From: Isoetes taiwanensis
Lineage: Eukaryota > Streptophyta > Lycopodiopsida > Isoetales > Isoetaceae
NCBI GenBank assembly: GCA_021234155.1
Contig: JAJEKV010000095.1
Coordinates: 869,524-933,523, forward strand
Length of the DNA stretch: 64,000 nt
Direction of reading: 5' to 3'
The notes beneath the pieces are model-generated. The model searched no databases. It worked only from the letters and a program-made list of their open reading frames with translations, and was not told the origin of the DNA. Within the stretch, counting starts at the first letter, position 1. Each line of letters opens with the position of its first letter. Positions 1-11,222 of this stretch are shown here, one piece after another. The position numbers were made by a program, and so were the translations under genes.

Positions 1-324
1 TTATGCAGACTTAGATGCCCCAATACTGGCAATTTCATAGTGCTAGTGTACGGGAGCAATGTTTAAAACATCATTGTAAGGCATCCCCTACACGCACCAT
101 TGCCACTTTCCCAAGGGTGTCCCCAAGGGGTGCGACAGCCAGGCTAGTCACATGTTATTAGAATTTGAAAGTTAACTCCTTTTAAATGAGATTCCATAAT
201 TTGAAACATGCATGTGGGATATTTCTCACATGCTTTTTGAAGACCCCTTTTTTTTTTTTCCTAAACCTTTTTTTTTCTTTTTTTTCTATAAATCTAAATC
301 TAAGGCGAACAATTTTATGATCTA

Positions 325-392
325 ATTAGTTAGCTCATATGGTAGTAATATTGAATGGTTTTAAAGAGTGCATAGGTTCAAAGTATCACAAG
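325..392 (+). repeat. tRNA-like head, possible SINE
   Basis: The segment TAGCTCATATGGTAG at 331-345 resembles the A box of an RNA polymerase III promoter, and GGTTCAAAG at 374-382 resembles a B box. The spacing of about 43 bases is that of a tRNA gene. The cloverleaf arms are not well paired, so this is more likely a tRNA-derived SINE head or a decayed tRNA copy than a functional tRNA gene. The first 320 bases to its left hold no coding signal that I can see. Confidence 0.35.
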
Positions 393-433
393 AACATTGG
401 TTTTATAAATAAGGAAGCAAAGATATTGTCACT

Positions 434-1015
434 TATTGCTAATTCCCATAACTTAGACCCGAATTTTGTTTGAAGTGCAATGTCTAGAAGATTTATTAAC
501 CAATAACTTACCCCTTGCTTATTGCTAATTCTCATAACTTACGCCGGAATTTTGTTTGAAGTGCACTTTGTTGGAGGTGCCATGTCTAAACGCACTCCCC
601 AATGCACTTTGAATTATTTCAATTGGTAAAAATCGAGTGTGGATGTACTTACTAAGAACTTAGTCCGGAATTTTGTTTGAAGTGCACTGTCTAGTAGATT
701 TAATAACCAATAACTTACCCCTTGCTTATTGCTAATTCCCATAACTTACGCCGGATTTTTGTTTGAAGTGCACTTTGTTGGAGGTGCCATGTCTAAACGC
801 ACTCCCCAATGCACTTTGAATTATTTCAATTGGTAAAAATCGAGTCTAGATGTACTTACTAAGGACTTAGTGTAAAGGCCTCAAAAGGGAAAATGTGTGA
901 TGTGTGATGTGTGATGGAATTTTGTTTGAAGTGCAATGTCTAGTAGATTTAATAACCAATAACTTACCCCTTGCTTATTGCTAATTCCCATAACTTACGC
1001 CAGATTTTTGTCAAA
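434..1015 (+). repeat. Diverged direct repeat of about 205-245 bp units
   Basis: The phrase ATTGCTAATTCCCATAACTT recurs at about 434, 521 (one change), 728 and 977. The longer block holding GGAGGTGCCATGTCTAAACG occurs at about 561-637 and again at 768-846, a period near 206. The last unit is cut short. No reading frame is carried, so this is non-coding tandem repeat DNA. It lies just left of the CACTA end and could be part of that element or older host DNA. Confidence 0.75.
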
Positions 1016-1164
1016 AGGGAAAATGTGTGATGTTTTGTGCTTCTCATTAGTTCCTTGATGTAAAAGTTATTGTGTTTCATGCATGCCATTAAAGTGCTAA
1101 TGATTCAAACAAAACATACAAGCCAATCTTCGAATTCGAGGGAATGATTCAAGAAAAACATAAG

Positions 1165-1512
1165 TATGACGAATAAATTGACTAATACTCTGACGAATAT
1201 GCTGACTATTTGTCTGACGTTAAATAGTCAGATTAATAGTCAGTATATTCGTCAGACGTTCACGTCAGGATACTAGTCAACTTGCTCGTCAGACCTTTAG
1301 TCAGACCAATCGTCAGGCTGTTCGTCAGAGTTTTCATCAGACTAATAGTCAGAAAATTTTGCATCAGGCTACTCGTCAGGATATGCATCAGACAATATTC
1401 GTCAGGTTATACGTCAGCCCAGTCGTCATTACAATCGTCACTATGCGCTTAAAAACCCACCTTGGACTGCCTGACGATTTTCCTGACGTCTAGCAGACAT
1501 TCTCTTGTAGTG
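1165..1512. mobile_element. CACTA (En/Spm) terminal and subterminal region
   Basis: The right border, 1,498-1,512, reads in reverse complement as CACTACAAGAGAATG, which matches the conserved terminus of plant CACTA transposons. Inside it lies a dense array of GTCAG/ATCAG motifs at about 1227, 1239, 1251, 1263, 1288, 1300, 1311, 1323, 1335, 1349, 1362, 1375, 1388, 1401 and 1412. CTGAC in the opposite orientation occurs at the outer sides (about 1190, 1203, 1213, 1471, 1483). Subterminal motif arrays of this kind bind the transposase in the En/Spm family. The other end was not found and presumably lies left of the window. The DNA right of 1,512 continues as LINE sequence, so the element seems to have inserted into a LINE. 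Confidence 0.75.
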
Positions 1513-3050
1513 AAAGTGATGATTTCTAAGTTTATTTGGAGAATTTTAAATAATGTGAACGAGTCCCCGGGTTCACATCTTGCTTATCAGTCTTTGCAAA
1601 TGTGCATTTCCTTTGGGTCTCCATCTCTTAGACCACTTTTCCTTTGGGCTCTGTTGTATCCATTGACCACATACCCTAATGCTTCTCCATTTCTTAGAGG
1701 ATTGTTAGTTGCATGGGAGACTGTACAATCTCTGTTTCATTTTCACCATCTTGCGCACACTAGCACTACCGCATGTTGTTGGTGGATTCCGTTAGACGGT
1801 GGTCCTCTGGTATCTTCAGTCCAACCATTGACGCAGCATCGATGGAAATCAGCAGATGTATATATGATACCTGATTGGAAAAATAATCAAAGGCCTGCTG
1901 ACATCGAAAGCGTTTAAAAATAAGTTCCTCCTTTTGAGGTGGGATCGGGCTATTTGGCAGAAGGTGTCTTCAATTCTGCCTCCAATAGCACAAGTGGATG
2001 ACCCCCAACCTTGGGTAGTTCATGAGCGTGTCAAAGCAGTTAAGTTGCTGAATTCCATGTACAAGGTCTTGCTTGCTGCGGACGTCTTGCCTCCTTCATC
2101 CAAGTAGCCTTTGGTCATTGCTAGGGACTGCAGAAAGCAGTATGGAAATGGGTATGGGATAAACTGCTCCATCCCAAAGTTATCTGTTTTATGGTGGCAA
2201 ATCACTCATCGTTGTCTACGCGCTAATATTCTAGTGCACAAATTTCGTCCAGAGGTATCTGCACTTTATCCCTTATGTGCATAAAGGGACGAGACAATTG
2301 CGCATTGATTCTTCCTGTGTAGACATGTCAGGCATGTTTGGTTGCGGCTTCAAGGCCTCTTTCGTTCTAATTTGAATAGCCAGCAGGTGTTATTAGTCTA
2401 TCCAAATGATCAGGAAAATTTGGCAAAAAGAGCGTTTCATTTGGCTTCTGCATGGATCATCTGGTCCATTTGGAAAAGAAGGAATCTTCTCATATTCAAA
2501 TGTCTTGCTTGTTCAGATGCACAGGTCCTTCTCGATGCCCAACAACCCTGGGAGGGGGGGGAGGTGCACCTAATGTAAAGTCTATATGGGATTAAGAGAA
2601 ATTATTCCTTATACGAAAATTTTCTAAGAAAATATACCTCATATTTTATATACCCCTACCATATTTCTCTAATATATATATAGAATTCAAGCAAGAAAAA
2701 TAACCCCTCCCATATATGGGTACGGTTTTGGCCCCAAAAAAACCCCCTCCCGTACACTCACATGTTTTCTACGGTTTTTACTGGGTGCACCCCGCGGGCC
2801 AACAACGAATTCTCAAAGCATTCAAGTGCTCATCAATTGTTAATGAGGTAAAGAGCCGTATTTGGGAGCACTATCTTCAAATTAACACTTACTCATGAGA
2901 TTCTGCTTGCTCTTCATACTATTTAGATGTTGTATTTGAATGGGGTGGATTTGCTCTAGTGGACAATCTCTCCAATGAGTTTTTAGTCCCTATTGTACTT
3001 TGTAATTTCTTTGGATAACAAGTCCTTCAAAGAAAAAATATATATGATTA
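1513..3050 (+). pseudogene. LINE (L1-type) ORF2 3' end, decayed
   Basis: This is the C-terminal part of a LINE polyprotein. Between about 2,190 and 2,345 one frame gives the zf-RVT region common to plant LINEs: a WWQITHRCLRANILVHKFRP-like stretch, then a cysteine pair near LYPLCA, RDETIAH and FFLCRHVRHVW. It is followed by SAWIIWSIWKRRNLLIF, a usual tail motif. Stops and frameshifts break it in several places (for example TAG near 2,105 and TAA near 2,282). The reading resumes after an insert and ends at the TGA at 2,896-2,898, with an A-rich tail near 3,030. The left part (1,513-1,917) is open for 135 codons but is not recognisable on its own. It has no intact start and is non-functional. 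Confidence 0.75.
2546..2798. mobile_element. 253-bp MITE-like insert in the LINE
   Basis: The segment is bracketed by CCAACAA at 2,539-2,545 and again at 2,799-2,805, a 7-bp direct repeat that looks like a target-site duplication. Removing the insert and one repeat rejoins the LINE frame (...LLDAQ then QRILKAFKC...), which aligns with the second LINE tail further right. Its ends share GGTGCACC close to the borders and are rich in G or C runs, so weak inverted termini are present. The interior is AT-rich and non-coding. A 7-8 bp duplication would fit a hAT-like or Mutator-like non-autonomous element. The family is not settled. Confidence 0.65.
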
Positions 3051-3219
3051 CTTATACAAAGTATTTTAGATAGTAAACCAATTTGGAAAATTTATTGGAC
3101 TTGAAAAGATGTGAGATGTGACTTTTAAAAATACAATATGAATTAGCTCGAATCTACAAAACAAGAAACCGAATTCTTTCCCACAACTAAACCAACATTT
3201 ATCCAACATTCAAATTTAG

Positions 3220-3580
3220 GGCTTTTGGCAATTTACCCAAGTACCTGGACAGAGTTACAAGGCCAGGCTTTTCATCTAGCAGCAGGATGGTTGCTTTGGA
3301 CTATCTGGAAAAGACGAAGATTGGTAATATTCAAAGGTCTGGATGTGGCAGATAATCGTGTTCTCCAAGAAGCTCAAGGTTACATTGTAAAGTCGTATCA
3401 TTGTTCTTCACTTGCCCCTCACAAGAGGCGATTGATTTTTGAGGAGTATTTGGATGTGCACTCTTATGCTCGGTGGGTCTCCGCTTATCCGCTGAGATTT
3501 TATTCCTGTCTCTGCATTTATACTTGTATTTGACTCTTTGATTGAATAAAGTCTGACGTCCTTCAACAAAAAATTTAGGG
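3220..3580 (+). pseudogene. Second LINE 3' fragment
   Basis: The open frame reads AFHLAAGWLLWTIWKRRRLV and continues to a C terminus with DVHSYARWVSAYPL. It aligns with the tail of the LINE to its left (AFHLASAWIIWSIWKRRNLL). Only the last hundred codons are present, followed by AATAAAG and a short A-rich tail near 3,565. It is a 5'-truncated LINE copy of the same family, as expected from aborted target-primed reverse transcription. Confidence 0.7.
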
Positions 3581-4052
3581 TTAGAGATAGGCATTCGTTT
3601 TGAAAAGGCATTCCAGTACACAACAAAATGAACTCAACTAAGCCAGCCTTTATCCAACATTCAGATATAGCGTTCAAGTTGTAATTTCAATTAAAGCGCA
3701 AGATATACATTGTAAGCTTAGAGTGGTGTCATTCCAACTTGGAAACTTATTCTTATAACTCTAGCCACCCTTTCAGACCGCATGTACAGAAATCAGATTC
3801 CAAGCTTCAACATCATAGTCCTGCACTGAGAGTGGAGAGTACATTGCAAGTTCAAAATGAGGTTTGTACAGTGTTGTTATTACAATTGAAAATTTACTGC
3901 ATAATTTGATTGAAAGGTATTAATCACATCATGTGCCACATGCTACTCTTTTAGGAATCTTATGCTAATATGAACTATACTCTACTCTACTTTACTCCAT
4001 TTTTATTCTTACTCTATTCTATTCTAATCGTGTCATGTCGTGCCGTGTTGTG

Positions 4053-4146
4053 TTCTATTCTATTCTATTCTATTCTATTCTATTCTATTCTATTCTATTC
4101 TATTCTATTCTATTCTATTCTATTCTATTCTATTCTATTCTATTCT
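4053..4146 (+). repeat. (TTCTA)n microsatellite
   Basis: About nineteen nearly perfect copies of a TTCTA pentamer follow a looser stretch rich in CTCTA and CTATT. The apparent open frame across it is a by-product of the repeat. From 3,580 to here I see no gene. Confidence 0.97.
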
Positions 4147-4334
4147 TTGATATAATACGATAATGCGAATTTTGAAGCAATTGTAATGTTAATACATACC
4201 AAACTAAGATTATGAACATAGGACATGCTAATTTCTTCCTAATACAATTTAACATCATCGCATTTTACCCATTTTACTTCAAAATTTACCAACGTGCTTA
4301 ATAGATGTCTAAAACTTCATGGCTACTCATAAAA

Positions 4335-4371
4335 TGTATTTATGCCCGGCAACACCGGGCACCATTATTAG
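4335..4371 (+). mobile_element. Helitron-type 3' end (mutated CTAG)
   Basis: GCCCGG at 4,344-4,349 pairs with CCGGGC at 4,355-4,360 to form a short GC hairpin. It is followed by ACCATTATTAG and then T. The arrangement (hairpin, about 8 bases, CTRR-like end next to a T) is that of a Helitron 3' terminus, here with TTAG in place of CTAG. The same sequence recurs with an intact CTAG at 6,133 (reverse strand) and 12,651. The body of this copy should lie to the left. Confidence 0.6.
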
Positions 4372-5867
4372 TTATTATTATATCTATCTTTTAAATTTGG
4401 ATTTTTCGGCCTGGAGAAATACTTTTTAGATTTTTTTCCAAGTTGATTTCCCTAAGGTTCCAGAGGTTTTGGCTACCGGAAAACATTTCGGATATTCCAA
4501 AAATCAGGAAAAAAATTCGGTATGATTTTAGGATTGCATTTTTCCAGGGATAGAACTTCTAGAATGGGCGGGTGTTTTAGGGCCGATGGGTTATCCTCCA
4601 GTTTCCATGGATTTATCTTCGGATGGCTTATCCTGGGCATGTCTGCCACAGTTGCTAATGATGATGCACTTATGGATCAAGATTTTCAAGCTATTCCGAA
4701 CAGGTATTGGCATCGGTATGCACTTGCTTATTGGTTGCCTTTCTTTTTTCTTACATGATGTTGTTGCACGGCTTGTAATATTCATCACATTTTGGTTCCT
4801 GTCCAACCTCCAATAGTTTCGCTGCGTTTCATTCTTGCAGAGGCAGAGGCAGAGGTAGATGATGGGTGTTGGTAACATCTGATATCCAAGGATAGTCTGT
4901 CGGTTTTGATACATTCAATTTGTATTCTTAACCTATATATATGATGGGAGTACTAGATATTTGGAAGCCTCTGTATTCCAACCTCCAACCTGCAATCTGC
5001 AATCATTTCAGAGTATATTATTCGGAGCTCTTTGTAAGAAAACATGACCTGTTCTGGTATGTTCTCAAGCCACTTCAAATAAGTTATGTGATTTATATCT
5101 ATTGCAACGTTTATTTCTACTGAAAGGCATCATGTTAGATTTTATATCATTGCTATACTTTTCAATTGACTAGAATGTTTGGATGCACAGGGATTATTCT
5201 GTTTTAGATGCGTGAAAGCGGATGCATATGGAGTACTATAAAGTTCAGCAGATGACATCTATCTTCTAAGCTTTGGTCTCTGTTGCTTTCTTCGTTTTGG
5301 AGGGTTTCTTTCCCTTTTGCATGACCGTCAAACTTGCAGACTAAACCTTGAGATGTAAGTGCAGTGATTGATTCTTGCATGCTCTTTTATTTTTCCTTCA
5401 TTTATTGTGATCTTTTGTGACCAAGTCCAGGATATTAATTTCCTATTTATTGTTATTTGAAAGTGATTCGTATGTTTCATGACTGTAGAAATCATTTTGT
5501 TGCTCTCATCCTTTGTCTTTAGGGTCATTTACTATGCACAATCCCTACTCTTGAATGTCTTCTCAAGGTTTGTGCATGTAAAGCTTTCAAAAAATGATAG
5601 CATCTGAGAGGATGCAGTTGAGAACATAACGCCTTGCATACTGTTTACACACGCAGATGCAGGATTTAGAGGCAGATAGTTGTTAAACTTATGGATGCAT
5701 TTAGATGTGTGATAAATGTCAGAATTTCTAAGTTTGCCATGGCTTGAAATGCTCTAAAACCCCTTTGGTTAATAGATGTGAGCATTCATTAGATGCAACT
5801 AGAGGCTATGCTTAGCAACTGCAGAGGACTCAAAGGTCTTCTCATAATTCAACCTTGGCAATAATCT

Positions 5868-5998
5868 GTTTTGTAGTGTTCTTGGAAATAAAGCTCCTTA
5901 GCTTTGATGCTTCTCATTTCGACCTAGTTCGTCTCTTACAACTTTACGGATTTATCTCAGGTGCAGAGATAGCTGGACATCTATTATGGACTTCAAAC
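5868..5998 (+). other. Possible orphan coding exon
   Basis: The frame from about 5,868 runs through EIKLLSFDASHFDLVRLLQL and GFISGAEIAGHLLWTSN, then meets GTAAGT at about 5,999, a strong splice donor. The residue composition looks protein-like. I do not recognise the family and found no partner exon with confidence. The rest of 4,372-6,132 holds AT-rich DNA without other coding signal. Confidence 0.25.
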
Positions 5999-6132
5999 GT
6001 AAGTTTCTTCCTTTGTTTCTCTCTAATAACTTTGCCATTTAGATCACAGTTATGCGAAAAACTTACTTTGAAGGAATTTGGCTGCAAGGTCCCAATATAG
6101 CATTTGAGAAGAGGTCTATAGCTCATAATATA

Positions 6133-6172
6133 CTAGTAATGGTGCCCAGCGTTGCTGGGCATAAGTTGGGTG
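6133..6172 (-). mobile_element. Helitron-type 3' end, reverse strand
   Basis: On the reverse strand the sequence reads GCCCAGC, three loop bases, GCTGGGC (6,160 to 6,144), then ACCATTA and CTAG at 6,136-6,133, with T following. This is a perfect 7-bp hairpin and a canonical CTAG|T border. The body of this element should extend to the right. It belongs to the same family as the ends at 4,371 and 12,651. Confidence 0.7.
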
Positions 6173-6399
6173 CATGTTGCGTTGTTAGGCAAAGCCGTTC
6201 ATGGACCATTTAGTTGGTTTATGCGTTGATGGGCTACTATTAGACTACATGGTCTTGTAGTGTAGTGATTGTTGGTTATGAGTCCAGAATTTGTAATCCA
6301 ACCTAATAAGGTGCCTTTTGAGATATTCTAGATTAGGCGGCATATGGAACATTCTTTAAAACGAATGATCCAAGCATATCATTTCATTATTTTTCCCAA

Positions 6400-6525
6400 C
6401 CTAGGGTGACTCCTAAGGGGTGCTCGATGTGTCGACTTTTCGAGCAATGCCTTATATTGAAACTCCCAAGGGGTGCTCAGTGTTGCCGGGCTCTAAGGGA
6501 TGCTCAGTCTCTCATCAAGCTTTCG
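6400..6525 (+). repeat. Short AAGGGGTGCTC repeats
   Basis: Three close copies of AAGGG(G/A)TGCTC occur at about 6,414, 6,470 and 6,505, two of them next to copies of CTTATATTGAAAC. A related phrase is seen at about 120-135. Non-coding. Confidence 0.5.
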
Positions 6526-6972
6526 CAATAATGGCTTATATTGAAACAATATAAATCAATATCTGAGGATCTTATAATTGGGTGTTCTTGAGGGCAAGGT
6601 GCTAAGTAATAATTTGCTCTGTAATTTTTTAAGGTACATTTGATAAATGATGATGTGGAAACAATCTTTTATTTATTTTCTGTTAGAAAGCTATAGATGC
6701 AAATGGACACAAATTTTTAAAGGCAAGATGGTGGGTGACGTTTGTTGAATTTATGCTTGCTATCTGAGGGTGTAGTATTCTGGCATATTTTGAGGATGTA
6801 CTATATTTATACAATTGCTAAACCTTTGAATCACGCAGCATCAACATAAAACTATCCTCTATGAAGTTAGAACTTAAGTTATCAAATAGAAAAAGGGTAG
6901 AAGACATTGTAATGGTAGGATTGTACTGGCTTTGTCAAGTCATTCTTAAAGCATATGACATTCGAGCTTTTC

Positions 6973-7043
6973 CATTAAACATGGATTGGTTATCCCAACC
7001 TACCTTTTCCATTAAACATAGATTGGTTATCCCAACCTACCTG
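6973..7043 (+). repeat. 36-bp tandem duplication
   Basis: TTCCATTAAACATGGATTGG followed by TTATCCCAACCTACC is present twice in direct succession with one substitution. The neighbouring DNA, 6,530-9,300, is AT-rich and without a convincing gene. It contains another direct duplication of about 37 bp at 7,946-7,980 and 8,003-8,039 (TCTAAATTAA then TATTGAGATCAAGGACTT). Confidence 0.8.
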
Positions 7044-9035
7044 TGACGTGACATGCACCATCCTAAAATGTTCTATTCTCAGCCATCTCTAGATATAAGG
7101 ATTATTACCAGCTAAAGCAGATGAAGCAGTGCCACCTTTGATCATGCAATGGAAACTCCGTAACAGCATCAGAATATAGTGCAAATAGTTCTTAGAAGGC
7201 ATATAAGATGCATTTATATTGTTTTTAGCATTTGAAAACTAATAAATAAATCACGCACTCAAAAAATTAATCTGATCAATAAATATAGCATATTATCATA
7301 AACATATATTATCATAAACATGCATATATGAAATGCAAATATTGGCAAAATACAGATCTGACAATAGGCTTATCCATTTGAGCTTTAACAATAAACAAAC
7401 ATGCTAGAATGGCTTCTTTTAGCTTAACACTTTGAAACTATTACAGAATGAAAATGAGAATGATTTTTTATCGTCCACTGAGGCCAATCGGCCTATGGGA
7501 CCCATAAGGAGCGCAACAAACTTATTACTGTCCGGGTTAAAAAACCCCCGCCCCGAAGGGTTTTCGAGGGAAAAACCGTGGCAGTAATAAGAATGATGTC
7601 AAACTGTACAAGTATACATCAATGTTTATATACATGTCAAGTGTGTGCCTGAGGACATAGCTGATCTCGCATGTCCATAACCTCCTGAAGATATGATCCC
7701 AGCACCCGTACGGATGCTGTGCAAAGGAATAATTTAGCATCCTGTTGCATCACAGTGCTAAGTTCATAACTGTAACTTTACTATCTAAATATGACAATCA
7801 GATATACGTGTGGAATATAGCATTTAGAGATATTTTCAGATGGAAAAAATTATAGCATAATTAAATTATGTATACTGCTGGCAAGTGGCAGCAGAGGCAA
7901 TTGAATGCCCAAAAATCTTGATGCCTATCTCTTCTCACGTGTTTGCCTTTCTAAATTAAATATTGAGATCAAGGACTTATCCCAGAAATTTTTGATATTA
8001 TCACAGCCTTTCTAAATTAACTATTGAGATCAAGGACTTCATATGCACAATTCTGAGAGTGGAGTTAAAGAGTCTTCATTGAGAAATAAGAGATTATATT
8101 CGGACCTAGTTTGAGATGCCAGAAGCCACTGGTTGGGACTGTTTTGCAACAAAATCTACTGGTCTCGTGGCAAAGCCCAAATAATGATTCCAACATGTCG
8201 TTGGAAATCCTTTTGAACCTGCTTTGCTGTTGAGAATCAAAGGATGCAAGTATTCAGGAATGAAAGGTACCTTTACTATAGCTTATAATGATTCAACTCA
8301 TAATGATGCAATCGGTGCTCTATTTGGTAATGCCCAATTCCTTCCACACCTACAAAAAAGATGAGAAAGTCGTGAGTCACAAGGCCCCCAAAAAATCTAA
8401 ATCTCCAGAATCTAACGTTTTGGAGAAATCTAGCACCATTTGCTTGTTGCTTTAAGCATTATCCATCACAATGACTTTGCCCAAGTATTTGCTTAACTTA
8501 TTTTTTAGATCTGCGAATATATTTTTCTTGTCCTAAAACAGAATGATCAATCCAAAGTACCAGCAAATTTGAGCAGATAAAATTAGGATGCAGATAGCTG
8601 GAGCAGATAGTTGAAGATTTGTCCTTTTACAACATAGATCTAGAGCAGGATGGACGGTTTCCAGATGCGGTAGAAACTTCACAGCTTGGATTTGGAATCC
8701 GATGGCTTCTTACTTTGTCACTGGTCGTTAAAAGGAAAATAGATGCCATCTAACCTCTGTAAAGAAGAAATGGGCTTGATGCCACAGTCGCAACCGCCAT
8801 AGCTAGAGCACGGGGACGCCAAATAAAACCCTGCACAGAAGAGGTTTCCTGAGCAGGAAAGGTGAGGTAGGTTGTAGTGACTTGTCAGACGACTCTAAAA
8901 ATGCCCGTGATTCTGCATAAATAATGTGTCTGGTGGCAAGTAAGTTTGAAGTAAAATGGGAAACGGGTTTTTATGATTTGCCTGCAGTGCTAAGGCGCTG
9001 CCACATGATTCTGGTTCTGTTTCTCTGCTAATGCA

Positions 9036-9066
9036 TTTCCATTTCCATTTCCATTTCCATCTGCAT
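9036..9066 (+). repeat. (TTTCCA)4 hexamer repeat
   Basis: Four copies of TTTCCA followed by two CATCTG units. The reverse-strand frame rich in WKWK is only the shadow of this repeat. Confidence 0.85.
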
Positions 9067-10176
9067 CTGCATACCAAATAGCCTACCATTTAATGGAGGG
9101 CTGAGGAAAGCTGGAAAATAAACGGGATCGAGCAGAAGCCCAAGGACGAAGAAGAGGTCCGTTTTTGGGGGAGAAGATTTGAGAAGGGAGGCTGGAAAGC
9201 TACCCCGTCCATCTCATGTCAAGCTCTATAGAATAGCTTGCCAGAGATCCGACGACCTCTTCTGGCCTCTTCCTCAGCCGTCGCTAGGGCTGGAAAAAGG
9301 GTGAAAGAAGCCTTGAGCTATATGAGCCGTCCACTTTTAGATTAAATCTTAACCGCCCGATTTAGGGCTCGATGCACTACTTACACCAAAACATTATAAT
9401 ATATGTGGTTTTGCAAAGTTCACCAAACTTCAGGTGGAAAATGCTTTACTGACATTCTGAGTTTTTTTAGGGCATTGGATGTAGCAATTTCATTGCCCAA
9501 ATATCCTTGGTCAAGCTGTTTGCATTATACACAAGAGCTTGAGCGTAAAAAGTATTGTGGCTATAACAATGAATTTGTCCAGCCAAGTATGGTTTCTTTC
9601 TCAAAGTCTTTTGTATGCTACTCTTGCTCTAGGTAATTTTTATCTTTGCTCTTGCTGCATCTAGGAGCAATTAAATGAAGACGAATGTGGTTACATGTTA
9701 TTTGATAAGGTGGTTGTAAGCATGGAAGCTCTGCTCTGCCCCATTTCCTTATTCCTTTGCTTCCAAAGATCCATGTGCTATATTCAAAGACATGGCCTTA
9801 AAATTTTTGTTTGATAAGTTTCTATGTCAAATGGTCTATTTAAATGCCTTTGTACCCCTTGCATGCATCTATTAGATTAGCATACGTTGGTCTTCTGAAC
9901 CGTTTCTCCTGAACTATTTCTTTTGAATCAATGTAGTATATCAATTTCCTGTTATCTCATTGTTGGAGCAAAGGCTCTCTTTGCAATCAAATTGAGTTGC
10001 TTTCTATGAAAGAAAAAAACTATTTTTGTTAACTAATCTGCATACATCATAGTACTTTTGCAAATTCTTTGGACATGTGCTGCATCTATCTATTGCCTTG
10101 AGTTTTTTGAGCAGATATCATTTGTGGCATAGGTTTGACTTCAGAGCTTTTACCCATTCTTTGTTTGTATTTGCAG

Positions 10177-10212
10177 ATCAACATTAGCTCAGCAAATCCA
10201 CCAAGACCCGTC
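10177..10212 (+). other. Candidate small internal exon
   Basis: A 36-base segment lies between a good acceptor (TTTGTATTTGCAG, ending at 10,176) and a good donor (GTAAGA at 10,213). In phase 0 it reads INISSANPPRPV and joins in frame with the next candidate exon at 10,409. I do not recognise the protein. It lies inside the stretch bordered by two Helitron 3' ends, so it may be a captured host gene fragment. Confidence 0.35.
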
Positions 10213-10408
10213 GTAAGAAGTTCTAATGCATTTACTTAAGAGGTTCAACAGATAATAAAATCACACAAGCAAATGTAAAGGTCGGGTTATTTGCCCCAAC
10301 ACCTATTAGGCAGCCTGACAATTCAACCATTTCCATTTAGTGTTTGAATATGCTTTTTAGAATCTGCTTCATTAGTTTTTTCTATCTAAGAATAATTGTA
10401 TTGTACAG

Positions 10409-10527
10409 GTGGTGCTGCTGTTGTTCAGTCATTCCTTGGAAGATGGTGCTTCAGTACTAGCTGCTGCTAGCTACCTGACATCAGAATGTGAGTTGATAGA
10501 TTCTCCAAATCCAGAATTTGCCTTAAG
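10409..10527 (+). other. Candidate internal exon
   Basis: A 119-base segment lies between TTGTATTGTACAG and the donor AAG|GTTTGC. Its phase-0 reading is free of stops: VVLLLFSHSLEDGASVLAAA then SYLTSECELIDSPNPEFAL. The two candidate exons keep one frame across a 196-base intron with GT-AG borders, which is hard to get by chance, and the composition is protein-like (buried hydrophobic strand, then acidic loop). No further exon was found: the DNA right of it is AT-rich with stops in all frames. It is probably a gene fragment; the family is unknown to me. Confidence 0.4.
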
Positions 10528-11057
10528 GTTTGCCTGGCGGCTTAACAGAATTTTGTATTTTTGAACTACAATGTTGTATGTTATATTCTAAGGTCAACAT
10601 TATAAGTGTTAGTTTCTGATTTTTCCTTTCATATCATCAGCAAGATTTTTTGGGAAAATATGTATTTGAGTTTCTGCATACAGTTTTATTTACAAACTTA
10701 TTAATTTCGTTTAATCCTTAACCGCGTACCAATGCAAATGAAGGCAACTCTTACATCTAGAAGCAATTCAATAAAAAGAACCCAATACATTAGTTTCTGT
10801 TTATGGCTTAATTCTATTGCAATAATTCATTTTATGCATTCCATTATGCTTTTGGTCCACATCTTTCTATTGATTTTAGTTTTCTATTTTCAGAGGCTCA
10901 TTAATGTGATATGTCATAAAAGAACACATAATGCAGCTTATCATGCAGTTCATTGCTGGGGACCACGGGGGATAAGTTTTTGTGGTTTACAGACCCATAG
11001 AAGGGTATATTTTGTTGCAATAAGTGAGCTGTCATGCTACATTGATGCAGGATGTAG

Positions 11058-11222
11058 CAATCATGCATGCTGTATTTACATGTTAAACTTAACTCACAAA
11101 CGTTGGATGGATCAGTTCATAAGAAATCTAATGACTTATCAATCATGCATGTTGTATTTACATGTTAAAACTTAATTCACAAACGTTGGATGGATTAGTT
11201 CATAGGAAATCTAATGACTTAG
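11058..11222 (+). repeat. 82-bp tandem duplication
   Basis: The block beginning CAATCATGCATG and ending TCTAATGACTTA occurs at 11,058-11,139 and again at 11,140-11,222 with a few substitutions. It also explains the two overlapping open frames in this place, which I do not take as genes. Confidence 0.9.

Noticed and set aside
3970-4155. Frame with repeated FYSIL
   Set aside because: Translation of the TTCTA microsatellite.
6245-6305. TGTAGTGTAGTGATTG as an A box of a tRNA gene
   Set aside because: No matching B box and no stems.
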